From Spiribacter sp. 2438 (lineage in GTDB: Bacteria > Pseudomonadota > Gammaproteobacteria > Nitrococcales > Nitrococcaceae): a DNA stretch of 64,000 nucleotides. Shown one piece after another: positions 46,052-55,101 of the stretch; position 1 is the stretch's first letter, and every line of letters starts with the position of its first letter. The position numbers and the translations under genes were made by a program. The notes under the pieces were generated by a model that was not told where the DNA came from, did no database searches, and saw only the letters and a program-made list of their open reading frames with translations. The stretch lies in the NCBI RefSeq assembly GCF_009676705.1, contig NZ_CP046046.1:620001-684000 (forward strand). The letters are read 5' to 3'.

Positions 46052-46090
46052 CGGCGTCCGCTACGGCGTCCGGCGCCGGCATGCTATGCT
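46052..46090 (+). promoter_or_regulatory. Candidate gyrA promoter with upstream direct repeats
   Basis: TGCTATGCT (46082-46090) is an extended -10 element; no good -35 is seen. Directly upstream the 9-mer CGGCGTCCG occurs twice (46052-46060 and 46064-46072), 12 bp apart. gyrA promoters are often sensitive to supercoiling around the -10, but that cannot be judged here. Confidence 0.4.
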
Positions 46091-46137
46091 AGCGGCTTGT
46101 TTTTCCTGATATCCCATTGCCAGTCGAGAACCGTCTG

Positions 46138-48720
46138 ATGTCAAGCGTTGCCAAGGAAATTCTCCCGGTCAATCTCGAAGACGAGATGCGCCAGTCCTAC
46201 CTGGATTACGCCATGAGCGTCATTGTGGGGCGGGCGTTGCCGGATGTCCGGGATGGCCTCAAACCCGTGCATCGCCGGGTGCTGTTCGCCATGCGTGAGC
46301 TGGGCAATGACTGGAACCGCCCCTACAAGAAATCCGCCCGTGTGGTCGGTGACGTGATCGGTAAATATCACCCCCACGGTGACAGTGCGGTTTACGACAC
46401 CATTGTTCGAATGGCGCAGGATTTCTCCATGCGCTACCCGCTGGTGGACGGCCAGGGCAATTTCGGCTCCATCGATGGGGATAACGCCGCCGCCATGCGT
46501 TACACCGAAGTGCGCATGGCCCGGGTCGCGCATGAGCTGCTGGCCGACATCGACAAGGAAACCGTCGATTTTGCCGACAACTACGATGGCTCGGAGCGGG
46601 AGCCGCAGGTGCTGCCCACCCGCATTCCCAATTTCCTGGTCAACGGCGGATCAGGCATTGCCGTGGGTATGGCAACCAATGTGCCGCCTCACAACCTTTG
46701 CGAGGTGGTCGACGCCTGCGTGGCGTTAATCGAAGACGACAGCCTCGATATCGAGCAGCTCATGGAGTATATCCCGGGGCCGGATCTGCCCACCCGCGGG
46801 ATCATCAACGGTACCGAGGGGATCCGTGAAGCGTACCGGACGGGTCGTGGACGCATGGTCATGCGCGCTCGGTGTCGTTTCGAAAACGAAGACTCCGGCG
46901 GCAAGACCAGCATAATCGTCGAAGAGCTGCCCTATCAGGTCAACAAGGCGAGGCTGCTCGAGAAGATCGCCGAGCTGGTCAAGGAAAAACGCATCGAGGG
47001 GATCACCGAACTGCGGGATGAGTCCGACAAGGACGGCATCCGCATGGTCATCGAGCTGCGGCGCGGTGAGGTGCCCGAAGTGGTCCTGAACAACCTCTAC
47101 CAGCATACCCAGCTGGAGACGGTGTTCGGCATCAACATGGTCGCGCTTTTCGAGGGTCAGCCGCGCCAGCACAACCTCAAGGACGTCCTCGAGGCCTTCA
47201 TTGGGCATCGCCGCGAGGTGGTGACCCGCCGCACTGTCTACGAACTGCGCAAGGCCCGTGATCGCGCCCATGTGCTCGAGGGGCTGGCGGTGGCGCTGGC
47301 CAACATCGATCAGGTCATCCAGCTCATCAAGGCCTCACCCAATCCGGCGGACGCCAAGGTCGCACTGACCTCAAGGGACTGGGAGCCAGGGGTGGTGAGC
47401 GACATGCTGAGCCGCGCGGGAGCGGAAGCCTCCCGGCCGGAGGGGCTGGGCAACTCGGTGGGTCTGATCGGTGAGGTCTACCGCCTGACCGAGGCTCAGG
47501 CCCAGGCCATCCTCGACCTGCGGCTGCACCGGCTCACCGGTCTCGAACAGGATCGTATCGTCGAGGAATACCGGGAGATCCTCGGTCGGATCGAATCGCT
47601 ATTGATGATTCTCGGCAGCGCCGAGCGGCTGATGGAAGTCATCCGCGAGGAGCTGCTGGAGATCCGCGAGCGTTACGGCGACGAGCGCCGTTCCGAGATT
47701 CTGGAGCATCGCCTCGATCTCACCATGGAAGACCTGATTCCGGAGCAGGACGTGGTGGTGACCCTGTCCCACAGCGGATACGCCAAGTCTCAGCCGGTGG
47801 ATTCCTATCAGGCCCAGCGTCGTGGCGGCAAGGGCAAGGCCGCTACGCGAATGCGCAATGAAGATTTTGTCGACAAACTCTGGGTGGCGAACAGCCATGA
47901 CACCCTGCTGTGCTTCTCAAGTCACGGTAAATGTTACTGGCTGAAGGTCTATGAACTGCCCCACGGCAGCCGTGGCGCCCAGGGTAAACCCATCGTCAAT
48001 CTGCTTCCCCTGGAGGCGGATGAGCGCATCAACGCGGTGCTGCCGGTCAGCGAGTTTGATGAGGATCACTTCGTTTTCATGGCCACGCGCCAGGGGACGG
48101 TGAAAAAGACACCGCTGTCACATTTCTCAAGGCCACGCTCCAGCGGCATCATTGCGCTGCACCTTGCGGAGGACGACAGCCTCGTCAATGTAGGCATCAC
48201 CGATGGTGATCGGGACATCATGCTGTTCACCACCGCGGGCAAGGCCATTCGTTTCGAAGAAAGCCAGGTCCGGCCCATGGGTCGCACCGCCGCGGGCGTG
48301 CGCGGTGTCCGGCTGGGCCCGGCACAGTCAGTGATCGAGTGCCTGATTCTTGACAGTGGCAATGTGCTCACCGTGACCGCCAACGGCTACGGCAAGGCCA
48401 CGCCGGTGGATGACTACCCGCTGCGGGGCCGTGGCGGCATGGGGGTGATCTCCATCCAGGCGTCGGATCGCAATGGCCCGGTGGTGGGTGCCATCCAGGT
48501 CACTGAAGACGACGAAGTGATGCTGATCAGCAATGGCGGCACGCTGGTTCGCACTCGGGCTTCTGAAATCTCCATTTTGGGTCGCAACACCCAGGGCGTC
48601 AGACTGATCCGCCTCAGTGATGATGAGCATGTGGTGGGGCTGGCCCGAATCGAGTCCCTGGGGGAGGAAGACGGCGACGGCGATGCTGTCGATGGCATGC
48701 CCCCGTCGGGCTCCGCCTGA
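46138..48720 (+). CDS. gyrA: DNA gyrase subunit A
   Basis: An 860-residue GyrA, the breakage-reunion subunit of gyrase that introduces negative supercoils. Catalytic Tyr122 (AMRYTEVRM) and the quinolone region [20 protein letters not shown] are intact, with Ser83 and Asp87 in the wild-type (susceptible-type) state. The C-terminal pinwheel (about 535-840) carries the GyrA box QRRGGKGKA. The start at ATG 46138 matches family N-termini; a TTG at 46117 could add seven residues. No strong ribosome binding site precedes it. An acidic tail ends the protein. Confidence 0.97.
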   Translation: MSSVAKEILPVNLEDEMRQSYLDYAMSVIVGRALPDVRDGLKPVHRRVLFAMRELGNDWNRPYKKSARVVGDVIGKYHPHGDSAVYDTIVRMAQDFSMRYPLVDGQGNFGSIDGDNAAAMRYTEVRMARVAHELLADIDKETVDFADNYDGSEREPQVLPTRIPNFLVNGGSGIAVGMATNVPPHNLCEVVDACVALIEDDSLDIEQLMEYIPGPDLPTRGIINGTEGIREAYRTGRGRMVMRARCRFENEDSGGKTSIIVEELPYQVNKARLLEKIAELVKEKRIEGITELRDESDKDGIRMVIELRRGEVPEVVLNNLYQHTQLETVFGINMVALFEGQPRQHNLKDVLEAFIGHRREVVTRRTVYELRKARDRAHVLEGLAVALANIDQVIQLIKASPNPADAKVALTSRDWEPGVVSDMLSRAGAEASRPEGLGNSVGLIGEVYRLTEAQAQAILDLRLHRLTGLEQDRIVEEYREILGRIESLLMILGSAERLMEVIREELLEIRERYGDERRSEILEHRLDLTMEDLIPEQDVVVTLSHSGYAKSQPVDSYQAQRRGGKGKAATRMRNEDFVDKLWVANSHDTLLCFSSHGKCYWLKVYELPHGSRGAQGKPIVNLLPLEADERINAVLPVSEFDEDHFVFMATRQGTVKKTPLSHFSRPRSSGIIALHLAEDDSLVNVGITDGDRDIMLFTTAGKAIRFEESQVRPMGRTAAGVRGVRLGPAQSVIECLILDSGNVLTVTANGYGKATPVDDYPLRGRGGMGVISIQASDRNGPVVGAIQVTEDDEVMLISNGGTLVRTRASEISILGRNTQGVRLIRLSDDEHVVGLARIESLGEEDGDGDAVDGMPPSGSA

Positions 48721-48760
48721 ACCGCTTCAAGAACATTTCTCAACCTTTTTGGAGGCCGCG

Positions 48761-49843
48761 ATGACGCGTGTCTATAACTTCAGCGCCGGACCGGCAATTC
48801 TGCCCGAGCCGGTGCTCGAACAGGCCGCCGCCGAGATGCTCGACTGGCAGGGCACCGGCATGTCCGTGATGGAAATGAGCCATCGCGGCAAGGAGTTTGT
48901 TTCCATTGCCGAGCAGGCCGAGGCTGACCTGCGCGAACTGCTGGACGTGCCGGATGATTATCGGGTGCTGTTTCTCCAGGGCGGCGCTACGGCCCAGTTT
49001 TCGGCGGTGCCGCTGAACCTGGTGGGCGACGCCGAGAGTGTGGATTACATCAACACCGGCAGCTGGTCGAAGAAGGCCATTGCCGAGGCGCAGCAGTACA
49101 CTCAGGTCAACGTGGTTGCCGAGGGTGGCAAGGGCGATCCCATGGCCATCCCGGACCGCAGCGAATGGCAGTGTGATCCATCGGCGGCCTACTTCCACTA
49201 CTGCGCCAATGAGACCATCACCGGTGTGGAGTTCCCGGCCATTCCCGACGTGGGGGATGTGCCGTTGGTGAGCGACATGTCCTCGACATTTCTGTCCCGC
49301 CCCCTCGATGTCTCCCGCTTTGGCGTGATTTACGCCGGCGCCCAGAAAAACTTTGGGCCAGCAGGCCTGACGGTGGTGATTGTGCGCAGTGATCTGCTGG
49401 ATCGGGCGAGTTCACGCACGCCCGCCGTGTGGCACTACCATCGGCAGTCCGAGGCGGATTCCATGCTGAATACGCCGGCGACCTACAGCTGGTACATCGC
49501 CGGCCTGGTATTCCAGTGGCTCAAGCGCGAGGGTGGCCTCAAGGCCATGGGCGAGCGCAACGAGCGCAAGGCGCGGCGCCTTTACGATGCCATTGACGGA
49601 TCCGACTTCTATCGCAATCCGGTGGCCCCGGATGCCCGTTCCTGGATGAATGTGCCCTTCGTGCTCGCGGATGACCGCCTGGACAAGCAGTTTCTGGAAG
49701 AAGCCAGTCAGGCCGGTCTCAAGACCCTCAAGGGCCATCGGTCCGTGGGCGGCATGCGGGCGAGCCTCTACAACGCCATGCCCGAAGCCGGCGTCGATGC
49801 GCTGGTGGATTTCATGGCGGAATTCGAACGGAAAAACGGCTAA
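48761..49843 (+). CDS. serC: Phosphoserine aminotransferase SerC
   Basis: 360 residues, standard SerC length. Motifs: [50 protein letters not shown], and PLP lysine Lys196 in [14 protein letters not shown]. It makes phosphoserine from 3-phosphohydroxypyruvate and also serves pyridoxal phosphate synthesis. GGAGG lies 5 nt before the ATG. It follows gyrA by 40 bp and precedes serA by 6 bp; serC next to gyrA is a known gammaproteobacterial arrangement. Confidence 0.97.
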   Translation: MTRVYNFSAGPAILPEPVLEQAAAEMLDWQGTGMSVMEMSHRGKEFVSIAEQAEADLRELLDVPDDYRVLFLQGGATAQFSAVPLNLVGDAESVDYINTGSWSKKAIAEAQQYTQVNVVAEGGKGDPMAIPDRSEWQCDPSAAYFHYCANETITGVEFPAIPDVGDVPLVSDMSSTFLSRPLDVSRFGVIYAGAQKNFGPAGLTVVIVRSDLLDRASSRTPAVWHYHRQSEADSMLNTPATYSWYIAGLVFQWLKREGGLKAMGERNERKARRLYDAIDGSDFYRNPVAPDARSWMNVPFVLADDRLDKQFLEEASQAGLKTLKGHRSVGGMRASLYNAMPEAGVDALVDFMAEFERKNG

Positions 49844-49849
49844 AGAATA

Positions 49850-51019
49850 ATGTACAACGTACTGACTCTGAACAATATTTCCGCGAAAGGTCTGGACCAG
49901 CTCCCCCGGGATCGGTTTGAAGTCTCCTCCGACACCCAGCGCCCGGACGCAGTCCTGCTTCGCTCGGCGAAGCTGCATGACTGGGATATCCCCCCCACCC
50001 TGAAAGCGGTGGGACGTGCCGGCGCCGGCGTGAACAATATCCCGGTGCCGGCCATGAGTGAGCGGGGCATCCCGGTTTTCAACGCACCGGGTGCCAACGC
50101 CAACGCGGTCAAGGAGCTGGTACTGGCCGGCATGTTCCTGGCGGCCCGCAACGTCTGCCAGGCCTGGGAATTCTCTCGTGGGCTGGAGGGAGACGACGCG
50201 GCCATGAATGCCGCCGCTGAGGCCGGCAAGAAGCAGTTTACCGGCTTCGAGCTGCCGGGCCGGACCCTGGGCGTTATCGGGTTGGGCGCCATTGGCGTCA
50301 ACGTGGCCAATGCTGCCGTGGGGCTGGGCATGAAGGTGGTGGGTTTTGACCCCCAGATCACCGTGCGCAGTGCCTGGAACCTGGAATCCGGGGTACGCCG
50401 GGCCCACAGTGTCGACGAAGTCATTGCCGCTTCCGACGTGATTACGTTGCATGTCCCGGAAACCGAGGACACCCGCGGGCTGATCAACGCGGCGCGTCTG
50501 GCCATCGGGCCGGCCAACAAGGTGCTGTTGAATTTCGCCCGGGCGGGCATTGTGGATGCCGATGCCGTGGTCCGGGCGCTGGACCAGGACCGCCTGTCCA
50601 TGTACGTCTGCGATTTCCCGGCGGAACAGTTCGCGGGCCGCAGCGACGTCATTGCGCTGCCGCATATCGGCGCGTCCACCCACGAGGCTCAGGAAAACTG
50701 CGCGATCATGGCCGCCGAGCAGGTGCGGGATTTTCTGGAAACCGGCAACATTACCAATTCGGTGAATTTTCCGGAGCTGCAGCTGCCGCGTAACGGCAGT
50801 GGCGACCGCATTACCGTGGCCAACGCCAACGTGCCGAATATGCTGGGGCAAATTTCGTCGGCGCTGGCGGAGGCAGATCTCAACATCGCGGACATGTACA
50901 ACAAGTCCCGGGGTGAGCTCGCCTACAGCGTCGTGGACATTGACGGATCAGTGCCGGCGGCGGTGGTGCAGCGACTGCGCGACACGGAAGGCGTTCTGGC
51001 GGTCAGGGTGATCGAGTAA
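49850..51019 (+). CDS. serA: D-3-phosphoglycerate dehydrogenase with ACT domain
   Basis: 389 residues of the D-2-hydroxyacid dehydrogenase family. Substrate part: VGRAGAGVNNIPVPAM; NAD-binding GLGAIGVNVANAAVGLGM; catalytic Arg in NFARAGIVD, Glu, and His in ALPHIGAS; C-terminal ACT domain (about 315-389, DRITVANANVPNMLGQISSAL) for possible serine feedback. Placed directly between serC and pheA, so serine synthesis steps 1 and 2 are adjacent. Shorter than the long SerA forms. Confidence 0.94.
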   Translation: MYNVLTLNNISAKGLDQLPRDRFEVSSDTQRPDAVLLRSAKLHDWDIPPTLKAVGRAGAGVNNIPVPAMSERGIPVFNAPGANANAVKELVLAGMFLAARNVCQAWEFSRGLEGDDAAMNAAAEAGKKQFTGFELPGRTLGVIGLGAIGVNVANAAVGLGMKVVGFDPQITVRSAWNLESGVRRAHSVDEVIAASDVITLHVPETEDTRGLINAARLAIGPANKVLLNFARAGIVDADAVVRALDQDRLSMYVCDFPAEQFAGRSDVIALPHIGASTHEAQENCAIMAAEQVRDFLETGNITNSVNFPELQLPRNGSGDRITVANANVPNMLGQISSALAEADLNIADMYNKSRGELAYSVVDIDGSVPAAVVQRLRDTEGVLAVRVIE

Positions 51020-51034
51020 CACGGGGGCAGGCCA

Positions 51035-52117
51035 GTGAGCGAGGAGTCACTTCAGGCCATACGGCAGCGAATCGATGCCATCGACGACCAGATACTGAAA
51101 CTGGTCAACCAGCGGGCGAGCGCGGCCGGCGAGGTGGCCGCCGTCAAGCAGGCGGAGGGTCGCCAGGAAGATTTCTACCGGCCGGCCCGGGAAGCGGAGG
51201 TGCTGCGGCGGCTGCGGGATGCCAACCCCGGGCCGCTGTCCGACCAGGACATCATCAGCCTGTTCCGGGAAATCATGTCCGCCTGTCTGGCTCTGCAGCG
51301 TCCACTGCGGGTGGCGTTTCTCGGACCGGAAGGAACCTTTACCCAGGAAGCCGCGCTCAAGCATTTCGGCCATTCCATCCGCAGCCTCCCGCTGGAAGGC
51401 ATCGATCCGGTTTTTCGGGAGGTGGAGACCGGCGCGGCCGAGTACGGCGTGGTGCCGGTGGAAAACTCCACCGAGGGCATGGTGACCCACACCCTGGATC
51501 GTCTGTTGTCCTCGCCGCTGCAGATTGTCGGCGAAGTGGAACTGCCCATCATTCAGCATCTGGCTTCGCGGGCCGCGGCCATGGATCAAATCCGCCGGGT
51601 CTATTCTCACCAGCAGGGCCTGGCCCAATGCCGTTTGTGGCTGGATACCCATCTGCCCCACGCCGAGCGCGTTGCCGTGTCCAGCACGGCCGAAGCAGCC
51701 CGGCTGGCCTCCGAGGACAATGGCGCGGCGGCCATCGCCTCGGAGGCGGCGGCCGATCGCTATGAACTACCCGTGATGCAGCCGTCCATTCAGGACGGAA
51801 CCGCCAACAATACCCGCTTTCTGGTGCTGGGCCGCGAGAGCCCCGAGCCCACCGGTGAGGACAAGACATCACTGGTCATCGCCCGGGAGAACCGTCCCGG
51901 CGGCCTGGCGGGTTTGCTGGCGCCGCTGGCGCGTTACGGGTTGAACATGACCCGGCTGGAGTCGCGTCCGTCCCGGGAGGGCATGTGGGAGTACGTCTTC
52001 TTCATCGACCTGGTGGGACATGCGGAAGACCCCAACCTCAAGCGGGCACTGGGCGAAATGCAGCAGCTGGCAAGTCTGCTCAAGGTACTGGGCTCCTATC
52101 CGCGGTCGGTGACCTGA
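51035..52117 (+). CDS. pheA: Bifunctional chorismate mutase/prephenate dehydratase PheA
   Basis: 360 residues: AroQ-type chorismate mutase (about 5-90: LQAIRQRIDAIDDQILKLVNQ), prephenate dehydratase (about 95-275: FLGPEGTFTQEAAL, VPVENSTEGMVTHTLD, GTANNTRFLVL) and C-terminal ACT domain (about 285-360) with the phenylalanine-binding ESRPSR motif. It converts chorismate to phenylpyruvate and is feedback-inhibited by Phe in homologues. The start is a GTG at 51035. It lies between serA and tyrA; no hisC-type aminotransferase intervenes. Confidence 0.96.
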   Translation: MSEESLQAIRQRIDAIDDQILKLVNQRASAAGEVAAVKQAEGRQEDFYRPAREAEVLRRLRDANPGPLSDQDIISLFREIMSACLALQRPLRVAFLGPEGTFTQEAALKHFGHSIRSLPLEGIDPVFREVETGAAEYGVVPVENSTEGMVTHTLDRLLSSPLQIVGEVELPIIQHLASRAAAMDQIRRVYSHQQGLAQCRLWLDTHLPHAERVAVSSTAEAARLASEDNGAAAIASEAAADRYELPVMQPSIQDGTANNTRFLVLGRESPEPTGEDKTSLVIARENRPGGLAGLLAPLARYGLNMTRLESRPSREGMWEYVFFIDLVGHAEDPNLKRALGEMQQLASLLKVLGSYPRSVT

Positions 52118-52126
52118 CCCGGCTTC

Positions 52127-53038
52127 ATGGACGACCGCAAACCCACCGTTTGCCTGGTTGGCGTCGGGCTGATCGCTGGCTCACTGGGGCAGGCCCTGCG
52201 GCGTCGGGGATTCGCCGGCGAGGTGGTCGGACTGGGGCGCAATGCCGCCAGTCTGGCCAGGGCGGTCCAGTGCGGGGCCATTCACCGCTATGCCCTGGAG
52301 CCGTCTGACGCCGTCAGTGACGCGGATCTGGTGATTCTCGGCGTGCCACTGGGCGCGACGGACGCGGTTTTCGAGGCCATTCGCGACCATCTGCCGGCCC
52401 ATGCGGTGATCACCGATGTGGGCAGTGCCAAGGGGTGCGTGGTGGAGTCAGCTCGGTCACGGCTTGGCGAAGCCCTGTGCCGGTTCGTGCCTGGCCATCC
52501 CATTGCCGGGACTGAACACAGTGGCGTGGAGGCCGCCTTCGACCATCTGTTCGTGGACCGGCGAGTGATCCTCACGCCACTGCCGGAAACCGACCCCCGG
52601 GCCACCGAGCGGGTGCGGGCCATGTGGCAGGCGGTGGGTGCCGAAGTGCGCACCATGTCCGTGGCCCACCACGACCGGGTGCTGGCCATCACCTCGCACC
52701 TGCCGCACATGCTGGCTTTCGGCCTGGTGGACAGTCTCTCCCGCAACCCGGATCACGAGGAAATTCTGCAATACGCGGCCGGGGGCTTTCGGGATTTCAC
52801 CCGCATCGCCTCCAGCGATCCGGTGATGTGGCGGGACATCTGTCTGGGGAACCGCCAGGCGCTGCTGGATGCGCTGCACGCCTACCGCGAAGATCTTGAA
52901 GTGCTGGCCCGGCAGGTGGAACAGGCCGACGCCGAGGGCCTGGAAGCCATTTTTCATAATGCCAAACACACCCGGGACGCCTATCTCGAGTGGTTCGAGG
53001 GCACTGCCACCGGAGAGAGGACGGATGACGGCGAGTAG
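52127..53038 (+). CDS. tyrA: Prephenate/arogenate dehydrogenase TyrA
   Basis: 303 residues of the TyrA family. NAD loop VGVGLIAGSLGQAL, then DVGSAKGCVV, PGHPIAGTEHSGVEAA and the C-terminal helical dimer domain with TSHLPHMLAFGLVDSL and GGFRDFTRIASSDPVMW. It carries out the dehydrogenase step towards tyrosine; whether it prefers prephenate or arogenate is not certain from sequence. The 3' end overlaps aroA by 14 nt in another frame. In Pseudomonas the two are fused. Confidence 0.95.
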   Translation: MDDRKPTVCLVGVGLIAGSLGQALRRRGFAGEVVGLGRNAASLARAVQCGAIHRYALEPSDAVSDADLVILGVPLGATDAVFEAIRDHLPAHAVITDVGSAKGCVVESARSRLGEALCRFVPGHPIAGTEHSGVEAAFDHLFVDRRVILTPLPETDPRATERVRAMWQAVGAEVRTMSVAHHDRVLAITSHLPHMLAFGLVDSLSRNPDHEEILQYAAGGFRDFTRIASSDPVMWRDICLGNRQALLDALHAYREDLEVLARQVEQADAEGLEAIFHNAKHTRDAYLEWFEGTATGERTDDGE

Positions 53039-54356
53039 GGATCGGCAATTTCATGTTCAACCCGAAGGCAGGCTGACGGGCCGGGTTCGCGTCCCGGGGG
53101 ACAAATCGATTTCTCATCGCGCGGTGATGCTCGGCTCCATTACCGAGGGGACAACCCGGGTGCGCGGCTTCCTGGAGGGCGAGGACGCCATGGCCACCCT
53201 CGCCGCCATGCGGGCGCTGGGGGTCCGCATCGACGGCCCGACCGCCGGCGAACTCACCATTCATGGGGTCGGACTCCACGGCCTGTCCGAGCCTGCCCGA
53301 CCACTGGATCTGGGGAACTCCGGCACGTCCATGCGGCTGTTTGCGGGTTTGCTGGCAGGGCAGCCATTTCCCACCGAGATGCGCGGCGATGCTTCATTGA
53401 TGCGGCGGCCCATGCGCCGGGTGACGGACCCGCTGGCGCGCATGGGGGCGTCCATCCACACCACCGGGAATGGCACGGCGCCGCTGCGCATCGAGCCAGT
53501 CAGTGGCCTGCAGGGATTGGACTACGACATGCCGGTGGCCAGTGCCCAGGTCAAATCCGCGGTATTGCTCGCCGGGCTGTATGCCCGGGGCAGCACCCGG
53601 GTCACCGAACCCGCCGTGACCCGGGATCACACCGAGCGGATGCTCGCGGCACTGGGCTACCCGGTGAATGCGGCCGACGGTGTGGTGGGCCTGCAGGGGG
53701 GCGGACGGCTCAACGGAGGCACCATCGAAGTGCCGGCGGACATCTCCTCGGCGGCGTTTTTTCTGGTTGGAGCCAGCATTGCACCTGGCTCTGAACTGGT
53801 GCTGGAGGAGGTGGGCCTCAACCCGTCCCGCACCGGAGTCATCGAAATTCTCAGGCAGATGGGGGCGTCCATCGAGGTGGAGCCCCTGGGCGACGGCGAC
53901 GGTGAGCCGGTGGGGCGGTTGACTGTCCGCTCGGCGGATCTTCAGGGCATCGATATTCCGCGTCATCTGGTTCCACTGGCCATCGACGAGTTTCCGGCCA
54001 TTTTTATTGCGGCGGCCTGCGCCCATGGCGAGACCATTCTGTCCGGCGCCGAGGAACTCCGGGTCAAGGAAAGCGATCGCATTGCCGTCATGGCCGACGG
54101 TCTCACCGCCATGGGCATTGAGGTGGATACCCGGCCCGACGGCGCACGGATTGTGGGCGGACGCCTGCGGGGCGCACAGGTCCGCGCCCACGGCGATCAC
54201 CGGGTTGCCATGGCGTTTGCCATGGCCGGGCTCGCCGCTGACGGGCCGTTGGAAATCAGTCAATGCGCCGAGGTGGATACGTCATTCCCGGGATTTGTGG
54301 CCATGGCCGCTCAGGCAGGCCTGGGCATCACGGATCAGGATGCCAGCCATGAATGA
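53025..54356 (+). CDS. aroA: 3-phosphoshikimate 1-carboxyvinyltransferase (EPSP synthase)
   Basis: 443 residues of EPSP synthase, which joins shikimate-3-phosphate and PEP. Motifs: GDKSISHRAVMLGSI, LDLGNSGTSMRLF, RGDASLMRRPMRRV, ASAQVKSAVLLAGL, TRDHTERML, EELRVKESDRI and GDHRVAMAF. These patterns are closer to the CP4-like class II group than to E. coli AroA, but the residue after Ser in GNSG is Gly rather than the Ala of CP4. The start is ATG 53025 with a GAGAGAGG site; 14-nt overlap with tyrA and 8-nt overlap with cmk. Confidence 0.96.
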   Translation: MTASRDRQFHVQPEGRLTGRVRVPGDKSISHRAVMLGSITEGTTRVRGFLEGEDAMATLAAMRALGVRIDGPTAGELTIHGVGLHGLSEPARPLDLGNSGTSMRLFAGLLAGQPFPTEMRGDASLMRRPMRRVTDPLARMGASIHTTGNGTAPLRIEPVSGLQGLDYDMPVASAQVKSAVLLAGLYARGSTRVTEPAVTRDHTERMLAALGYPVNAADGVVGLQGGGRLNGGTIEVPADISSAAFFLVGASIAPGSELVLEEVGLNPSRTGVIEILRQMGASIEVEPLGDGDGEPVGRLTVRSADLQGIDIPRHLVPLAIDEFPAIFIAAACAHGETILSGAEELRVKESDRIAVMADGLTAMGIEVDTRPDGARIVGGRLRGAQVRAHGDHRVAMAFAMAGLAADGPLEISQCAEVDTSFPGFVAMAAQAGLGITDQDASHE

Positions 54357-55041
54357 GCCCATCCCCGTGGTGACCCTGGATGGGCCTGGTGGCGCCGGCA
54401 AGGGCACCATGGCCCAGGCCATCGCCCGGCACTTCAACTGGCATTTTCTGGACAGCGGTGCCATTTACCGAATATTCGCCCTGCATCTCATCCGCAGCGG
54501 TCTGGAACCGGATGATGGGGAGGCACTGGCGGCCGAGGCCCAGTCCCTGAAGGTGGAATTTCCGCTGACTGGCGCTCAGGCCGGCGAAACATTGCTGGAC
54601 GGCGAAGTCGTCAGTCGCGCCATCCGCACGGAGGCCTGCGGGGCTCAGGCCTCCGTATTGGCGGCCGAGCCCGCGGTCAGGGCGGCGCTACTGCAGCGCC
54701 AGCGGGCCTTCCGTCAGCCCCCGGGGCTGGTGGCGGATGGCCGCGACATGGGCACGGTGGTTTTCCCGGACGCCACGGTGAAAATTTTCCTTACAGCCAG
54801 CGTCGAGGAACGCGCCCGCAGGCGCCATAAGCAGTTGATGGGGCAGGGTGTCAGTGCTAATCTCGCCGATCTTCTGCAGGAGATGCGGGAGCGCGACCGG
54901 CGGGATATGAACCGCAGCGAAGCGCCTCTGGTGCCCGCCGACGATGCGTTTGCGGTGGATACCACGGAATTGACCGTGGAGGCCGCCATCGAACAGATTC
55001 TCAGCCACGTGATTGCGGGGCTGGATGCAGGGGCGCCGTAG
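54349..55041 (+). CDS. cmk: Cytidylate kinase
   Basis: 230 residues, P-loop kinase that phosphorylates CMP and dCMP. Walker A DGPGGAGKGTMA, LDSGAIYRI (substrate site), DGRDMGTVVFPDA, and the lid RRDMNRSEAPL with conserved arginines. The start at ATG 54349 overlaps aroA by 8 nt; the MNEPIPVVTLDGPGG N-terminus fits the family. Its TAG stop lies inside the stem-loop of a terminator. Order aroA-cmk-rpsA-ihfB is conserved in gammaproteobacteria. Confidence 0.96.
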   Translation: MNEPIPVVTLDGPGGAGKGTMAQAIARHFNWHFLDSGAIYRIFALHLIRSGLEPDDGEALAAEAQSLKVEFPLTGAQAGETLLDGEVVSRAIRTEACGAQASVLAAEPAVRAALLQRQRAFRQPPGLVADGRDMGTVVFPDATVKIFLTASVEERARRRHKQLMGQGVSANLADLLQEMRERDRRDMNRSEAPLVPADDAFAVDTTELTVEAAIEQILSHVIAGLDAGAP

Positions 55042-55057
55042 AACGGCGCATTTTTTT
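55033..55057 (+). terminator. Terminator-like hairpin overlapping the cmk stop codon
   Basis: GCGCCGT, loop AGA, ACGGCGC, then one A and seven T residues. The cmk TAG lies at the loop. Ribosomes finishing cmk would cover the hairpin, so termination may depend on cmk translation; it would separate cmk from rpsA expression. Confidence 0.8.
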
Positions 55058-55101
55058 AACCAACCACTGGATCGGTTGACGGTCCCGGATTAGATCAGCC
55101 C

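Noticed and set aside
45393-46082. N-terminal extension of the methylthioadenosine deaminase frame by 230 codons
   Set aside because: This part is antisense to the cyclophilin gene; the deaminase family starts near ATG 45392.
46381-46398. Quinolone-resistance mutation in gyrA
   Set aside because: Ser83 and Asp87 are both in the wild-type state.
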